Assembly: GCF_017052585.1 (NCBI RefSeq)
Contig: NZ_JAFFHZ010000001.1
Location: 1,116,001-1,180,000, forward strand
Source of the DNA: Paenibacillus apiarius
GTDB taxonomy: Bacteria > Bacillota > Bacilli > Paenibacillales > Paenibacillaceae
Length of the DNA: 64,000 nucleotides
Direction of reading: 5' to 3'
Within the stretch, counting starts at the first letter, position 1; each line of letters begins with the position of its first letter. Of the stretch, positions 25,576 to 34,701 are shown in pieces. Made by a program: the position numbers and the translations under genes. The notes beneath the pieces were generated by a model. It did no database searches. It was not told where the DNA came from and was given only the letters and a program-made list of their open reading frames with translations.

Positions 25576-27324
25576 CTATGATGATGCAGCCGCTGAATCA
25601 CTCTCCAGCCATGCTTTCAATTCGTCCAGCTGCTGCAGCAATTGTTGCGAGCTGTCATCCAGCTGCTTGTAGCTTTCAATCGCATCTGCCAACCGTCCTT
25701 CATCAACCTGACGCGCCGCTTTGCCTGCCAAAAGATGCATTTCCCGGTGCCGATCGACCAAGGCTTGAAATTTCGGGCTTTGCAGCAGGGCAGTCGACTT
25801 CTGTTCATGCTGTGCTTGAATCCATTTGCCCAATCGGCATTGATTGTAGTTCTCCATCAACTCAGGATCGCTATCATCGTAGCCCAACAACCGATTGTAG
25901 GTCCACCATTTCCATAGCAAATGATCCGTCTTCATGATGCGAATCCACTGTGCGTCACTCATATGATTGAACCATTCCAAGGAGCTTCGTCTTAAGCCTT
26001 CGACTGATTTGCTCGTCGTATAAATATGCCCGCCGGTCTGCTGGGCCAGCGACATGACCGCTTCGGTGTTTTTGACGATGCCTGCCATGTTGTTCGTTAT
26101 TTCTTGGGTGGCCGCTGCTTGCTGTTCGACGATGGACGCGATCGTATCTTCGGTTAATCCGACCTCGTTTACGGAGTACATCATTTGTTCCAATTGCTCA
26201 AACGCGCCTCTATTTTTGCCATGCTGGATGTCCATCTGATCCGACATCTGATTCGTCCGCTCTTGAACGGATGTTGCCAGCGATTGAATGTTGCCTATCA
26301 CTTCATAGACATCGTGAACGGAGCGTTTCGTCTGCTCCGACAGCTTGCGGACCTCTCCGGCCACGACGGCAAAGCCGCGTCCTTCTTCGCCCGCACGGGC
26401 CGCTTCTATGGAAGCGTTCAGCGCCAGCAGATGCGTCTGATCCGCTACCGAGTCGATCAACTGCACAACGTCGGACAAGTCCTGTACAGACTGCTGCAAA
26501 TGCTCGAACCGATCTCTCGTATCGCGGAACAACTCCGTCATCTCCTCAAAGCCTTGAATCGTCTGTTCGACTATCGCCTTGTTCTCTTGCAAAGCGTTAA
26601 CCATCCGATCGGTCGTTGCGGCTGCATCTGTCGTCTGGGAAGAAACTTCTTCGATCGAAGAGGTCAATTGCTCTGCAGCCGATTGAATGCGCAGCGCATC
26701 TTGAATCGAGTTGTCGGCCGCTTGCAGCAGTGAATGGATGCCGTCCATCTGAATGAGCATCTCCATCGTCTGGCTGTTCGAATCCATAATCCGAAACTCA
26801 TAAGCGGCCTGATACGCTTCCAGTACGATCTGAGCATCCAGCATCAGAATCCGATGCAGCGCCAGCGTCATCTGTGCCGCGTCATCCGCCCGAAAGTCTT
26901 TGACGATTAGCGGAACGAGATATTCATACACGCGCAGAAACGAAGCGAGAAACCATTCCGGCTCCAATTGAATGCGGCTGTGAACCTGCCCGATTTTCTC
27001 TCTCGCGCGCACATACTCTTCATCGAATGCGATATGGGGAATCGAACGCAAGTAGATGATAAATGTCTCTGTCAACCGTTTTCGTGTGCTGTGTTGTTCG
27101 ATGAGTGATTTCATTTCGGGAAGCCGGAACAACAGTTCATAATGGCGCTCCGTGATAGCTTCGGCATACTTGTCAAAGTACGGGGCCAAGCGGCGCAAAC
27201 ATTCAACGTCTTGCGATGTGACTTGCAAAAATAGGAGCTTCGACTTTAATGAATCCAATGCGTCGACCGTTGTATCATGAATGGTTTGGGGTAACGTTGG
27301 TTTGCGAAGAATCACGCTGTTCAT
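25576..27324 (-). CDS. Soluble globin-coupled chemoreceptor with C-terminal CZB domain
   Basis: A 582-residue methyl-accepting chemotaxis protein without membrane segments. Residues ~30-190 form a globin-coupled sensor with proximal His115 in KIGQVHSRIQLEPEWF. A signalling coiled coil follows, with the conserved hairpin tip LLALNASIEAARAGEEGRGFAVVAGEVRKL. The C-terminal ~110 residues resemble the chemoreceptor zinc-binding (CZB) domain: H in TDHLLWKWW, CRLGKW, then H in QALVDRHREMH. HemAT in Bacillus ends after the signalling domain, so an oxygen sensor and a zinc/oxidant sensor appear combined here. It probably modulates CheA kinase. Confidence 0.85.
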   Translation of the reverse strand: MNSVILRKPTLPQTIHDTTVDALDSLKSKLLFLQVTSQDVECLRRLAPYFDKYAEAITERHYELLFRLPEMKSLIEQHSTRKRLTETFIIYLRSIPHIAFDEEYVRAREKIGQVHSRIQLEPEWFLASFLRVYEYLVPLIVKDFRADDAAQMTLALHRILMLDAQIVLEAYQAAYEFRIMDSNSQTMEMLIQMDGIHSLLQAADNSIQDALRIQSAAEQLTSSIEEVSSQTTDAAATTDRMVNALQENKAIVEQTIQGFEEMTELFRDTRDRFEHLQQSVQDLSDVVQLIDSVADQTHLLALNASIEAARAGEEGRGFAVVAGEVRKLSEQTKRSVHDVYEVIGNIQSLATSVQERTNQMSDQMDIQHGKNRGAFEQLEQMMYSVNEVGLTEDTIASIVEQQAAATQEITNNMAGIVKNTEAVMSLAQQTGGHIYTTSKSVEGLRRSSLEWFNHMSDAQWIRIMKTDHLLWKWWTYNRLLGYDDSDPELMENYNQCRLGKWIQAQHEQKSTALLQSPKFQALVDRHREMHLLAGKAARQVDEGRLADAIESYKQLDDSSQQLLQQLDELKAWLESDSAAASS

Positions 27325-27565
27325 CCCTTTCTAGATTTAAAAAATATATAAGGATATGATCATATTCACATATTAATTATAGTAACATATTCCTCCTTAA
27401 GACCATTAGACCTATTTTTTCGACTTATTTCGTGACAAAACTGTAAGCCTCGCGTAAGTCAAATCGATAGGCGACCCTGCCGGCCCTCTTCTACAATAAA
27501 TGTAGATGTTTAACAACCTTTAACAGGAAGCCTTATTTATCTCATCGGCGGAAGGGGGCCCCATC

Positions 27566-29131
27566 ATGAGAAAAATACAAATAAATCCATCGCGCACTGG
27601 CGGCAAGCATGGGATAATGCTCGTCCTGCTGCTTATCCTGATAAGCTTGCTTGGCGGATGCGCGTTACATAAAAGCGAAGCCCAATCCTCGCATCCCGAG
27701 GTTTCATCCTCCCCGATTCGATATGCTATCGGAGCGACCTGGAACGAACAAACGCATACGATACGGGCATCGGCCAACGTCACTTTCCGCAATGCGCATG
27801 ACAGCGCCTTGCAGGAATTGGTTTTTCATTGGTTCGCCGACAGCTACCGCAAGCCGGAGCTCCAGCCCATTCAATATAGACAGCGCAACGAACAGCTGCT
27901 GCTTGAACGACGGCATGACGCGAGTGGCGGCAACGATGTCTTCCTTGGCGGCGTGACGACGAAGGAAGTAACGACGGCAGAAGGCAAGAAGCTTGAATAT
28001 ACCCATGCCAACCAAGCGCTTACTGTCCAGCTTGGCAAAGCTTTGGCGCCCGGCGCAACGGCCTCGATCCGCATCGAATATGAAGTGCAAGTGCCTTATG
28101 GGGCACAACGCTTGTCCTATGCAGAGCGTTACGCTGGCGGAACGTATTGGACGCCGCAGCTTGCCGTCTATGACCCGATACGGCGCGCTTGGAACCGGGT
28201 CCCGAATTATCCTGGCTATAAAAGCGACTTCTTCTATGCAGCCGATTATGATGTCCAGCTGAATGTCCCGGCTGATTGGGCCCTGATTACGAATGGAACC
28301 CAAGTCGGGCGCACCATGGAACAGAACAGGCAAATCGTGCACGCTCAGGCCCGCGGCATCCGCCAGTTCGTCTTTTATGCCAGCCCGGACTATCAAGAAA
28401 CGAAACATGCGTTAACAGGCGGCGGAACATTGTCGCTCTACACGTTCAAGCAAAGGCAGATCTCTGCGGCAGCGCAAGAAAAATGGTTCTCGATCGTCGG
28501 GGACGCCATAGCGTTTTACAGTGTCAAATTGGGAAAGCTGCCGGTAAAGCATTGGAAATTCGTCGAGGCTCCGTTTCCGGAAATGAATGAGGGATTGGAC
28601 GGCGTCATCCTATTCGGCAAGCTTGGAGACGCCCGGACTGATGCGAGTGACGCTGACGCAGTCGTCACGGATGATACGCTCCGTTCCATAGCGAAGCAGT
28701 GGTTCTCGTCCTCCATCGGCAATAACGCGGCCACCGATGCATTTTTGGAAGAAGGATTATCTGAATTTGCCGTTCAATATTTTCGGCACGAAAGCCAGGG
28801 AGCGCCTTGGAAGCAAGTATCCCCGGCTGCGCTATCCGGCCAGCCGGTGACGACCTCCAGCATCCAGCTGGATGAGGGTGCGCTTGAACTGTACCGCGTC
28901 AAAGGCGCGGCGGTGATGACGGAATGGGTGCGGCAAACGGGAACGGAAGCGCTGGATGCCGTATGGCAGCAATATTTTACGCGATACGAAGGAAAAATGA
29001 CCACGGTCGGCGGATATGTCAACGTAATCGGCCATGCGTTGGGACAGAAGGAGAAGGCTGCCATGCAGCGCCTGTTGTCCGGCGCGGCGAGCGATGACGC
29101 CTCAGACATGGAAGAAGGACGGCAGTCTTAG
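27566..29131 (+). CDS. M1-peptidase-like lipoprotein lacking the HExxH zinc motif
   Basis: A 521-residue predicted lipoprotein (lipobox LLGGCA) with the fold order of M1 aminopeptidases: an N-terminal beta domain (WFADSYRKPELQ, IEYEVQVPYG, AERYAGGTYWTPQLAVYD) and a catalytic-like helical domain. At the place of HExxHQWF the protein reads RSIAKQWF (residues 373-380), so both zinc histidines and the catalytic Glu are gone. The distal ligand equivalent Glu396 in FLEEGLSEFA remains. It is probably a non-catalytic family member. A terminator at 29115 follows. Confidence 0.75.
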   Translation: MRKIQINPSRTGGKHGIMLVLLLILISLLGGCALHKSEAQSSHPEVSSSPIRYAIGATWNEQTHTIRASANVTFRNAHDSALQELVFHWFADSYRKPELQPIQYRQRNEQLLLERRHDASGGNDVFLGGVTTKEVTTAEGKKLEYTHANQALTVQLGKALAPGATASIRIEYEVQVPYGAQRLSYAERYAGGTYWTPQLAVYDPIRRAWNRVPNYPGYKSDFFYAADYDVQLNVPADWALITNGTQVGRTMEQNRQIVHAQARGIRQFVFYASPDYQETKHALTGGGTLSLYTFKQRQISAAAQEKWFSIVGDAIAFYSVKLGKLPVKHWKFVEAPFPEMNEGLDGVILFGKLGDARTDASDADAVVTDDTLRSIAKQWFSSSIGNNAATDAFLEEGLSEFAVQYFRHESQGAPWKQVSPAALSGQPVTTSSIQLDEGALELYRVKGAAVMTEWVRQTGTEALDAVWQQYFTRYEGKMTTVGGYVNVIGHALGQKEKAAMQRLLSGAASDDASDMEEGRQS

Positions 29132-29144
29132 AACCGCCGTCCTT
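29115..29144. terminator. Bidirectional terminator between convergent genes
   Basis: AAGGACGGC pairs with GCCGTCCTT, with T on the plus side; the left arm overlaps the last codons of the upstream gene. Confidence 0.7.
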
Positions 29145-29154
29145 TCTATTGGTC

Positions 29155-30027
29155 TTATCTATAGCTTTTAATGAATTCCACCGCTTTGCGAATATCCGTT
29201 TCAGGCGTATTGCCGACCTCGCGCTCAATCGTCAAGTAGCCTTTGTACCCGATGTCTGCGAGTGCTTGGAAATACGCGTCGAAGTCAACCTTGCCTTCGC
29301 CAAGCGGAACTTCCTTGAATGGGCCGGACGTTGCCATTTCGGCAATCTTCTCATGCGTCATCGGCTCATATCCGAGCATGCCGTATACATCGCGCGGATC
29401 GACCTCGCGCAGACGAACGCCGTCTTTGACATGAGTGTGAACGATATAGTCCTTCAAGGTGTACACGCCTTGAACCGGGTCATCCCCGGTTACCATGACC
29501 ATGTTGGCCGGGTCGAAGTTGACGGCTACCCCCGTGCCTGTCAATGTATCGAGGAACGACTTCAGATGAGCAGAAGGCTCTGGCCCCGTCTCAATAGCGA
29601 AGTGCGCGCCCAAGCTGTTGGCATATTGGCTTAACTCCTCGCAAGCCTGCTGCATCGTGTAAAATATCTCATTTTGTTCATGCGGAACGATCCCGATATG
29701 AGTCGTGACCACATTGGTGCCCAGATCAAGCGCGAGATCGAGAATGCGCTTCGACTTCTCCACTTTTTCCGGGTTCACCTGTTTATCTTGGAAGCCGTGG
29801 CCGCCCAAATCACCTACAAGCGCGGAAATGTGCAATCCAAGCGAATCGATATAACTGCGTAATTCCTTGCGTTCCGCTTGCGATAAATTGGCCGGGTCCA
29901 TCTCGCCCTTGACGGCATAGATTTGCACGCCGTCCGCGCCGACTTCTTTCGCTTTCACCAGCGCTTCACGCACCGGGAGGCGAAAGCTGTCTGTAATGAC
30001 ACCGATTGGATTCGTAATTTTTGTCAC
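29155..30027 (-). CDS. Sugar phosphate isomerase/epimerase (xylose isomerase-like TIM barrel)
   Basis: A 290-residue AP-endonuclease-2-type TIM barrel. Metal ligands are suggested in [31 protein letters not shown] and LTIEREVG. Members isomerise or epimerise keto-sugars such as inosose or hydroxypyruvate. The GTG at 30027 is preferred since AAGGAG lies 8 nt upstream. It is the third gene of a minus-strand operon with an oxidoreductase and another isomerase. Confidence 0.85.
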   Translation of the reverse strand: MTKITNPIGVITDSFRLPVREALVKAKEVGADGVQIYAVKGEMDPANLSQAERKELRSYIDSLGLHISALVGDLGGHGFQDKQVNPEKVEKSKRILDLALDLGTNVVTTHIGIVPHEQNEIFYTMQQACEELSQYANSLGAHFAIETGPEPSAHLKSFLDTLTGTGVAVNFDPANMVMVTGDDPVQGVYTLKDYIVHTHVKDGVRLREVDPRDVYGMLGYEPMTHEKIAEMATSGPFKEVPLGEGKVDFDAYFQALADIGYKGYLTIEREVGNTPETDIRKAVEFIKSYR

Positions 30028-30187
30028 GGTTACCACTCCTTAATGTAATGATGGCCTACTATGATCGCTGAGCAGAAGCAGGACCCAAGTTACGCTCCGG
30101 CAATTCATGGGCATGTTGTGTTCTAGAACGCGCGCAGCCAATCCCTCGCGCAATCCCCCTGCCATCCCTTCCCGCTCGCACCTGCTG

Positions 30188-31255
30188 CTAAGAGTATACG
30201 ATTTCCCTTCCTTTGGCGCTGGATTCGTAAATGCCGCACAGCATCTTCATCATTTCCACTCCGTCCTCTGCCGGGCACAATGTCTCCGTGCGGCCGAGGC
30301 AGCAATCTATGAAGTGATCAACCTCATTTTGGAATCCGCGGTTGAAGTCGAAGCTCAGATGGTCAATCTGCGGGCTCATGTTCAAAATCGTATTATGCTT
30401 CTCTCCGAGAATGAGCAGCTCCGGCTCCACTTCCGCTCCGCCCTTGTCGCCGAACAGCTTGACGTTAAGCTCATCCTGCTTCAAATGCAGGGAGAAGCTG
30501 ACATCGACGGCAAGAGAAGCGCCGTTCTCGAAGCGAATGAGCGCATTCGCCATATCTTCGACCGTATTCACATTGGCATCATAATCGGATGCTTTATAGA
30601 ACGATAAATTTTCAATATGATTCCGATTGCCGAGCAGATTGTACGTATTGCCGCTAACCGACTTCACCTTCGGCTTGCCCATGAGGTACCAGCACAGGTC
30701 GATGACGTGCACGCCCAAATCGATCAACGGTCCGCCGCCCGAGCGCTCTTTGTCGCTGAACCATCCGCCCGGGTTGCCTAGCCGGCGCAAGCAGGAAGCT
30801 TTCGCGTAATAAATTTGGCCCAAGTCGCCATCATCGATAAATTTCTTCAACACGCGGGTGTTCGTGCCATAACGGCGCACATATCCTACCTGCAGCGTCT
30901 TGCCGCTCTTCTTCTGCGCTTCCTGTACGGCCAGCGCCTCTTCCACGGTCATGCACAACGGCTTCTCCACCAGCACATGCTTGCCCGCTTCCAGTGCGGC
31001 AATCGCAATCGGAGCATGGGAATTGTTCCATGTACAGATGCTGATTGCATCAACATTCGAATCGGCGACCAATTCCTTATAGTCCGTGTAGATAGCCGCC
31101 TCAGGCGCGCCGAATCTGACGGCCTTCTCTTTCGCGCGTTCTGCATTCAGGTCGCAGACCGCCACGATTTCGGCTTCGCCGTTCTTCTCATAACCGCCAA
31201 AATGCATTTCAGATATCGATCCGGCGCCTACTACCGCTACTTTTACTTTACTCAT
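30188..31255 (-). CDS. Gfo/Idh/MocA-family oxidoreductase
   Basis: A 355-residue NAD(P)-dependent sugar or inositol dehydrogenase. The Rossmann motif VAVVGAGSISEMHFGGY opens the protein; EKPLCMTVEEA is the family signature and GGGPLIDLGVHVIDLCWYLMG carries the substrate-binding His. GGAGG precedes the ATG at 31255. Flanked by two TIM-barrel isomerases, it likely acts in oxidation of a sugar or polyol followed by isomerisation. Confidence 0.9.
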   Translation of the reverse strand: MSKVKVAVVGAGSISEMHFGGYEKNGEAEIVAVCDLNAERAKEKAVRFGAPEAAIYTDYKELVADSNVDAISICTWNNSHAPIAIAALEAGKHVLVEKPLCMTVEEALAVQEAQKKSGKTLQVGYVRRYGTNTRVLKKFIDDGDLGQIYYAKASCLRRLGNPGGWFSDKERSGGGPLIDLGVHVIDLCWYLMGKPKVKSVSGNTYNLLGNRNHIENLSFYKASDYDANVNTVEDMANALIRFENGASLAVDVSFSLHLKQDELNVKLFGDKGGAEVEPELLILGEKHNTILNMSPQIDHLSFDFNRGFQNEVDHFIDCCLGRTETLCPAEDGVEMMKMLCGIYESSAKGREIVYS

Positions 31256-31290
31256 CACTTATCCATCCTCCCTATATATGAAACATGCAA

Positions 31291-32154
31291 TTAAACTTCA
31301 TCCCAGATGCGGCGTGCGTTGTCCATCGCAATCTTCGTGCCTGTCAGACAATCTTCCATGCCTTCAAATTCGATGCTGACATAACCGTCGAAGCCCGCAG
31401 CCTTTACCGCGCGCACAATATCGTACATCGGCAAATCCCCTTGGCCGACAATCGCGCCGCGCAAATAATTGCCATGCAGCGACTTGAACCAGCCTTGGCC
31501 CGGATTACGGTCCGCAGGGCGAATATAGAAATCCTTCAAGTGAACCATGGATGCCGCTTCAATGTTGTTGCGCACGGCGATAAGCGGGTTCTCATCCACG
31601 CAGACGAAGTTGCCCACATCCATCGTCGTGCGGAAATTGTCCCGATTGACAGCAAGCACAAGGCGTTTCACGCGCTCGCTCGCTTGTGTATAGAAGCCAT
31701 GATTCTCCACGCTTGTAATGATGCCGTAGGTTGCGGCGTAATCGGCGATTTGGCGGCACGCTTCCACAAGCTGAGGAAAATCCTGTTCGAAGTATGCGGT
31801 TCCGGTCTCGCCATGGGGACGCGACGCCACGTCATGGCGCATCCGTGTCACTCCCAACCGATTCGCGACATCCACGTGCGCCTTCACGCGATCGATCTCG
31901 CGCTGCAGCGCTTCACCGTTCAGACCGGCGAAATTGGCGCCGATGCAGTAGTTGGACAGTTCCAAACCAATCTGCTCTGCCTTCTCGCGCAGCTGATCGG
32001 CGAATTCCGGACGGTTCACCATATCAAAGTCCAAATCCACGATCTCCGCATGGTCCGCACCTTGTTCTTTCAGCCATTCCATCGCTTCAAACACGCTCAT
32101 CCTTTTCTGATGCAACGCGGCATGCAAGCTGTAAATACTGACTCCTAATTTCAC
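31291..32154 (-). CDS. Sugar phosphate isomerase/epimerase
   Basis: A 287-residue xylose-isomerase-like TIM barrel, first gene of the operon. Probable metal ligands lie in ITSVENHGFYT, RTTMDVGNFV, MVHLKDFYIRP and YVSIEFEGME. The start is GTG at 32154 after GGAGTGA. It is only distantly similar to the isomerase at 29155, so the pathway probably has two sequential isomerisation steps. A cre site lies 50 bp upstream. Confidence 0.87.
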   Translation of the reverse strand: MKLGVSIYSLHAALHQKRMSVFEAMEWLKEQGADHAEIVDLDFDMVNRPEFADQLREKAEQIGLELSNYCIGANFAGLNGEALQREIDRVKAHVDVANRLGVTRMRHDVASRPHGETGTAYFEQDFPQLVEACRQIADYAATYGIITSVENHGFYTQASERVKRLVLAVNRDNFRTTMDVGNFVCVDENPLIAVRNNIEAASMVHLKDFYIRPADRNPGQGWFKSLHGNYLRGAIVGQGDLPMYDIVRAVKAAGFDGYVSIEFEGMEDCLTGTKIAMDNARRIWDEV

Positions 32155-32206
32155 CGTGGCTCACTCCATTTCGTTGTTGTTCAAACTTGCTGTTTTTCCG
32201 CACAAA

Positions 32207-32220
32207 TGCAAGCGGTTACA
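32207..32220. promoter_or_regulatory. cre site upstream of the isomerase/dehydrogenase operon
   Basis: TGTAACCGCTTGCA (minus strand) matches the TGTAANCGNTNNCA catabolite-responsive element. A TATAAT hexamer lies at 32245-32250, so the site is just downstream of the likely transcription start. This supports a carbon-catabolic role for the operon. Confidence 0.7.
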
Positions 32221-32365
32221 TGTATAGTGTAATCTCTCCTCTTCATTATAGGTAAGTACACCCCGCTCACATTGCACTATATTCCACAATTGTTGGACTT
32301 TCTTACACAAATGAAACAAGTCTGTCCGAAGGCAGCGCCTGAATTGGCCGGATCGCGGAGAAGAC

Positions 32366-32417
32366 AAAGAGGTTATGACCATTCGAATAACATTCTCGGA
32401 AGGATCATAACCTCTTT
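32366..32417. terminator. Long inverted repeat after the amidohydrolase gene
   Basis: AAAGAGGTTATGA pairs perfectly with TCATAACCTCTTT across a 26-nt loop. It lies between the minus-strand amidohydrolase (ends 32477) and the promoter of the operon at 32154. The T-tract is short. Confidence 0.55.
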
Positions 32418-32476
32418 ACGGCACACAGATCTTATATTTCTATACCGGAAGCGCCGCACCACTAACGAATGGGCGA

Positions 32477-33718
32477 TTAAGCGCGCGGCAGCTCTCCTGC
32501 CACGATCCGGCCCTGGAACAGAACGGCCGGACGCTTCGAGCAGCGGGCTACGGCCTCTGCCGAGCAGCTTGCTTCGACGAACACCGCATCAGCCGGAGCG
32601 CCGGACGCCGGCCACACCTGCTTGCCGGTGTCATCGAGCGGCGTTACGCCGCCCGTAATGAGGCCGAGGACGCGGGACAGCGTGAACTCATCGACGTAAT
32701 GATACAGCTCCGCCGCCAGCTTCGCCTTCTGCAGCATATCCCCCGTACCGAACGGAGACCAGTGGTCGGTGATGCTGTCATTGCCCAATTCGACCCGAAC
32801 CCCCTTGCCGCAGAGCATCGGTATCGGCATGTTCACTGACCCGATTGGCACGGTTGAGGCAACAGAAATACCAAGCTTCGCGAATCGCTCCGCCAATTCC
32901 GTCCCTTGCGCATTGGCCATGCCCGCGAAGCCGAACGCATGACTGACGGTTACCCTCCCCTGCCAACCGGCCTGCTCCGTCATATCGGCCAGCTTGTTCA
33001 TCGTATATAGGCCCAACTGGTTGCGCTCATGGAGGTGAAGGTCGATACCCGCATCAAACTCCACTGCGATATCCATCAGCGCCCCGAGCGACTTCTCGAC
33101 ATTGTCATCGACGGCCGCCGGGTCGACCGCGCCTACATGAGTCGCGCCCAGACGAATCGCCTCCTTCACCCGATCGACGGAAGCGGACTTGAGAAGCCCG
33201 TGCTGCGGGAAGGCAACCGATTCCGCCGTCAACTTGCCCTTATATTCCTCCAGCACTTCCAACGTAAGTTCCATATTCTTAGTCTCGATGACCGGATCTA
33301 CGTTCGTATGGGTTCGGACATGAGTCGCGCCATGATCGATAATCAGATCCAGCAGCGCGGCTGCACGCTCCTTGAGCGTAGCCAACTGCTTCGGCAGCAG
33401 CTCACGTTCCTCCGCCAGCCGATCAAAGATGCTCGCGGCCGGCTGGACGGCCTTCCAAGGCCCGCCGTAATAGGTCTTGTCAAGATGGATATGCATTTCC
33501 CGGAAGGCCGGCAGCATAAGGAGCCCCTTCGCATCGATCTGCGGAAGGCCATCCTGAGGCAAGCGGCCTGCCGGTTCGATGACAGCGATAATGCCCTCCT
33601 CGACGCGCAAATGATGAAGCGCCGTCTCTGTTCCTAAGATGCGTCCTTGTTCCTTATGGAAGCCTGTTTCCAAGTTGACATTAATCAACCAATATGTCGC
33701 ACATGTCGCAGCATTCAT
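32477..33718 (-). CDS. Cytosine deaminase-like amidohydrolase
   Basis: A 413-residue metal-dependent amidohydrolase resembling CodA-type deaminases. Ligand motifs are LPAFREMHIHLDKTY, LHLHERN, VTVSHAFGF and LGNDSITDHWSPFG (the aspartate region). The substrate is likely a nitrogen heterocycle but not certain. GGGGG lies before the ATG. It precedes a minus-strand inverted repeat. The ankyrin lipoprotein is immediately upstream (21 bp), so they may be co-transcribed. Confidence 0.8.
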   Translation of the reverse strand: MNAATCATYWLINVNLETGFHKEQGRILGTETALHHLRVEEGIIAVIEPAGRLPQDGLPQIDAKGLLMLPAFREMHIHLDKTYYGGPWKAVQPAASIFDRLAEERELLPKQLATLKERAAALLDLIIDHGATHVRTHTNVDPVIETKNMELTLEVLEEYKGKLTAESVAFPQHGLLKSASVDRVKEAIRLGATHVGAVDPAAVDDNVEKSLGALMDIAVEFDAGIDLHLHERNQLGLYTMNKLADMTEQAGWQGRVTVSHAFGFAGMANAQGTELAERFAKLGISVASTVPIGSVNMPIPMLCGKGVRVELGNDSITDHWSPFGTGDMLQKAKLAAELYHYVDEFTLSRVLGLITGGVTPLDDTGKQVWPASGAPADAVFVEASCSAEAVARCSKRPAVLFQGRIVAGELPRA

Positions 33719-33739
33719 GATGATTTTCCCCCTTGTCGG

Positions 33740-34531
33740 TTATCGCACTTCCTTGCCGCCGGCTTGCTCCAGCATATTGGCAATTTCCTCGAAGCCCCGG
33801 TCACATGCATGGGCCAACGCTGTCACCCCATGGCTGTCCGGAATGTTCACATCCGCTCCATTCCCGATGAGAAGCTTCACCGCCTGTTGATGCTCCTTCC
33901 CGCCGCTGCCGAGCACGATCGCTTCCATCAAGGCGGTCCAGCCAAGATTGTTCACATGGTTGACATCCACATCGGACTCCGTCAGCAAGTACTCGATAAC
34001 GTCCAAATGCGCATGCTCTGCCGCCGGAATGAGCGCCGTCCCGCCGAAGCGGTTCGTCAGCTTCGTATCCGCTCCCGCCTCAATCGTCAGCTTCAGAATG
34101 TCGAACAATCCCTCAGCTCCCGCATACAAGTATGGATTGTCCTTGTTATGAGCCTGAATGTTAATATCAGCGCCTTTTTCGATCAGCGTCTTGACCGTTT
34201 CCGGGTAATTGCCGATCGTGGCCAGCAAGGCCGGGGTCCGGCCGCTGCCATCCTGCGCATTTGCGTCGGCACCGCCCGCGATATGCCGGAGCACTTCTGC
34301 CGTTTTCCCCTCCTTGGCCGCACTTAGCAAAGCATCGTTCAATGCTGGCACATCCTCTCCGCCGAGGTCCTTGTTCGGCTTGCCATCCCTGTTCTGCTCA
34401 TGCTTTCGGCCGGCGTTGCGATCTTGGTCCGCATCTGCTTGAGATTGAACCCCGGATCGATTCTTGTCTGGAGCACTGGCACAGCCTGTGAACAGCAACA
34501 TCGACAATGCCAGAGCCATCGCGCGCAGCAT
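33740..34531 (-). CDS. Ankyrin-repeat lipoprotein
   Basis: A 263-residue exported protein with lipobox LFTGCA (Cys17). A charged linker rich in Asp, Lys and Asn precedes five or so ankyrin repeats (for example GRTPALLATIGNYPETVKTLIEKGADINIQ and GWTALMEAIVLG...AVKLLIGNGADVNIPD). Such proteins act as protein-binding scaffolds at the outer membrane face. GGGGAG precedes the ATG. Possibly in an operon with the amidohydrolase. Confidence 0.88.
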   Translation of the reverse strand: MLRAMALALSMLLFTGCASAPDKNRSGVQSQADADQDRNAGRKHEQNRDGKPNKDLGGEDVPALNDALLSAAKEGKTAEVLRHIAGGADANAQDGSGRTPALLATIGNYPETVKTLIEKGADINIQAHNKDNPYLYAGAEGLFDILKLTIEAGADTKLTNRFGGTALIPAAEHAHLDVIEYLLTESDVDVNHVNNLGWTALMEAIVLGSGGKEHQQAVKLLIGNGADVNIPDSHGVTALAHACDRGFEEIANMLEQAGGKEVR

Positions 34532-34701
34532 GAGGCTACTCCCCCTTCGTTATCGGGATTTTCCTTTATGCTACCACGAAAAATAGTATATGAAAAATAT
34601 TTACATTATTCGTTTTTCATATGATTATAATATGGAAGCCTGCATGGATAATCTTCACCCCGGTCGGTTGGAGATTTCAACAATCAATGCTCGAACTGCA
34701 T

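Noticed and set aside
31285..32148. Plus-strand ORF of 287 codons
   Set aside because: Exact antisense of the TIM-barrel isomerase gene, whose motifs and GTG start with ribosome binding site are clear.
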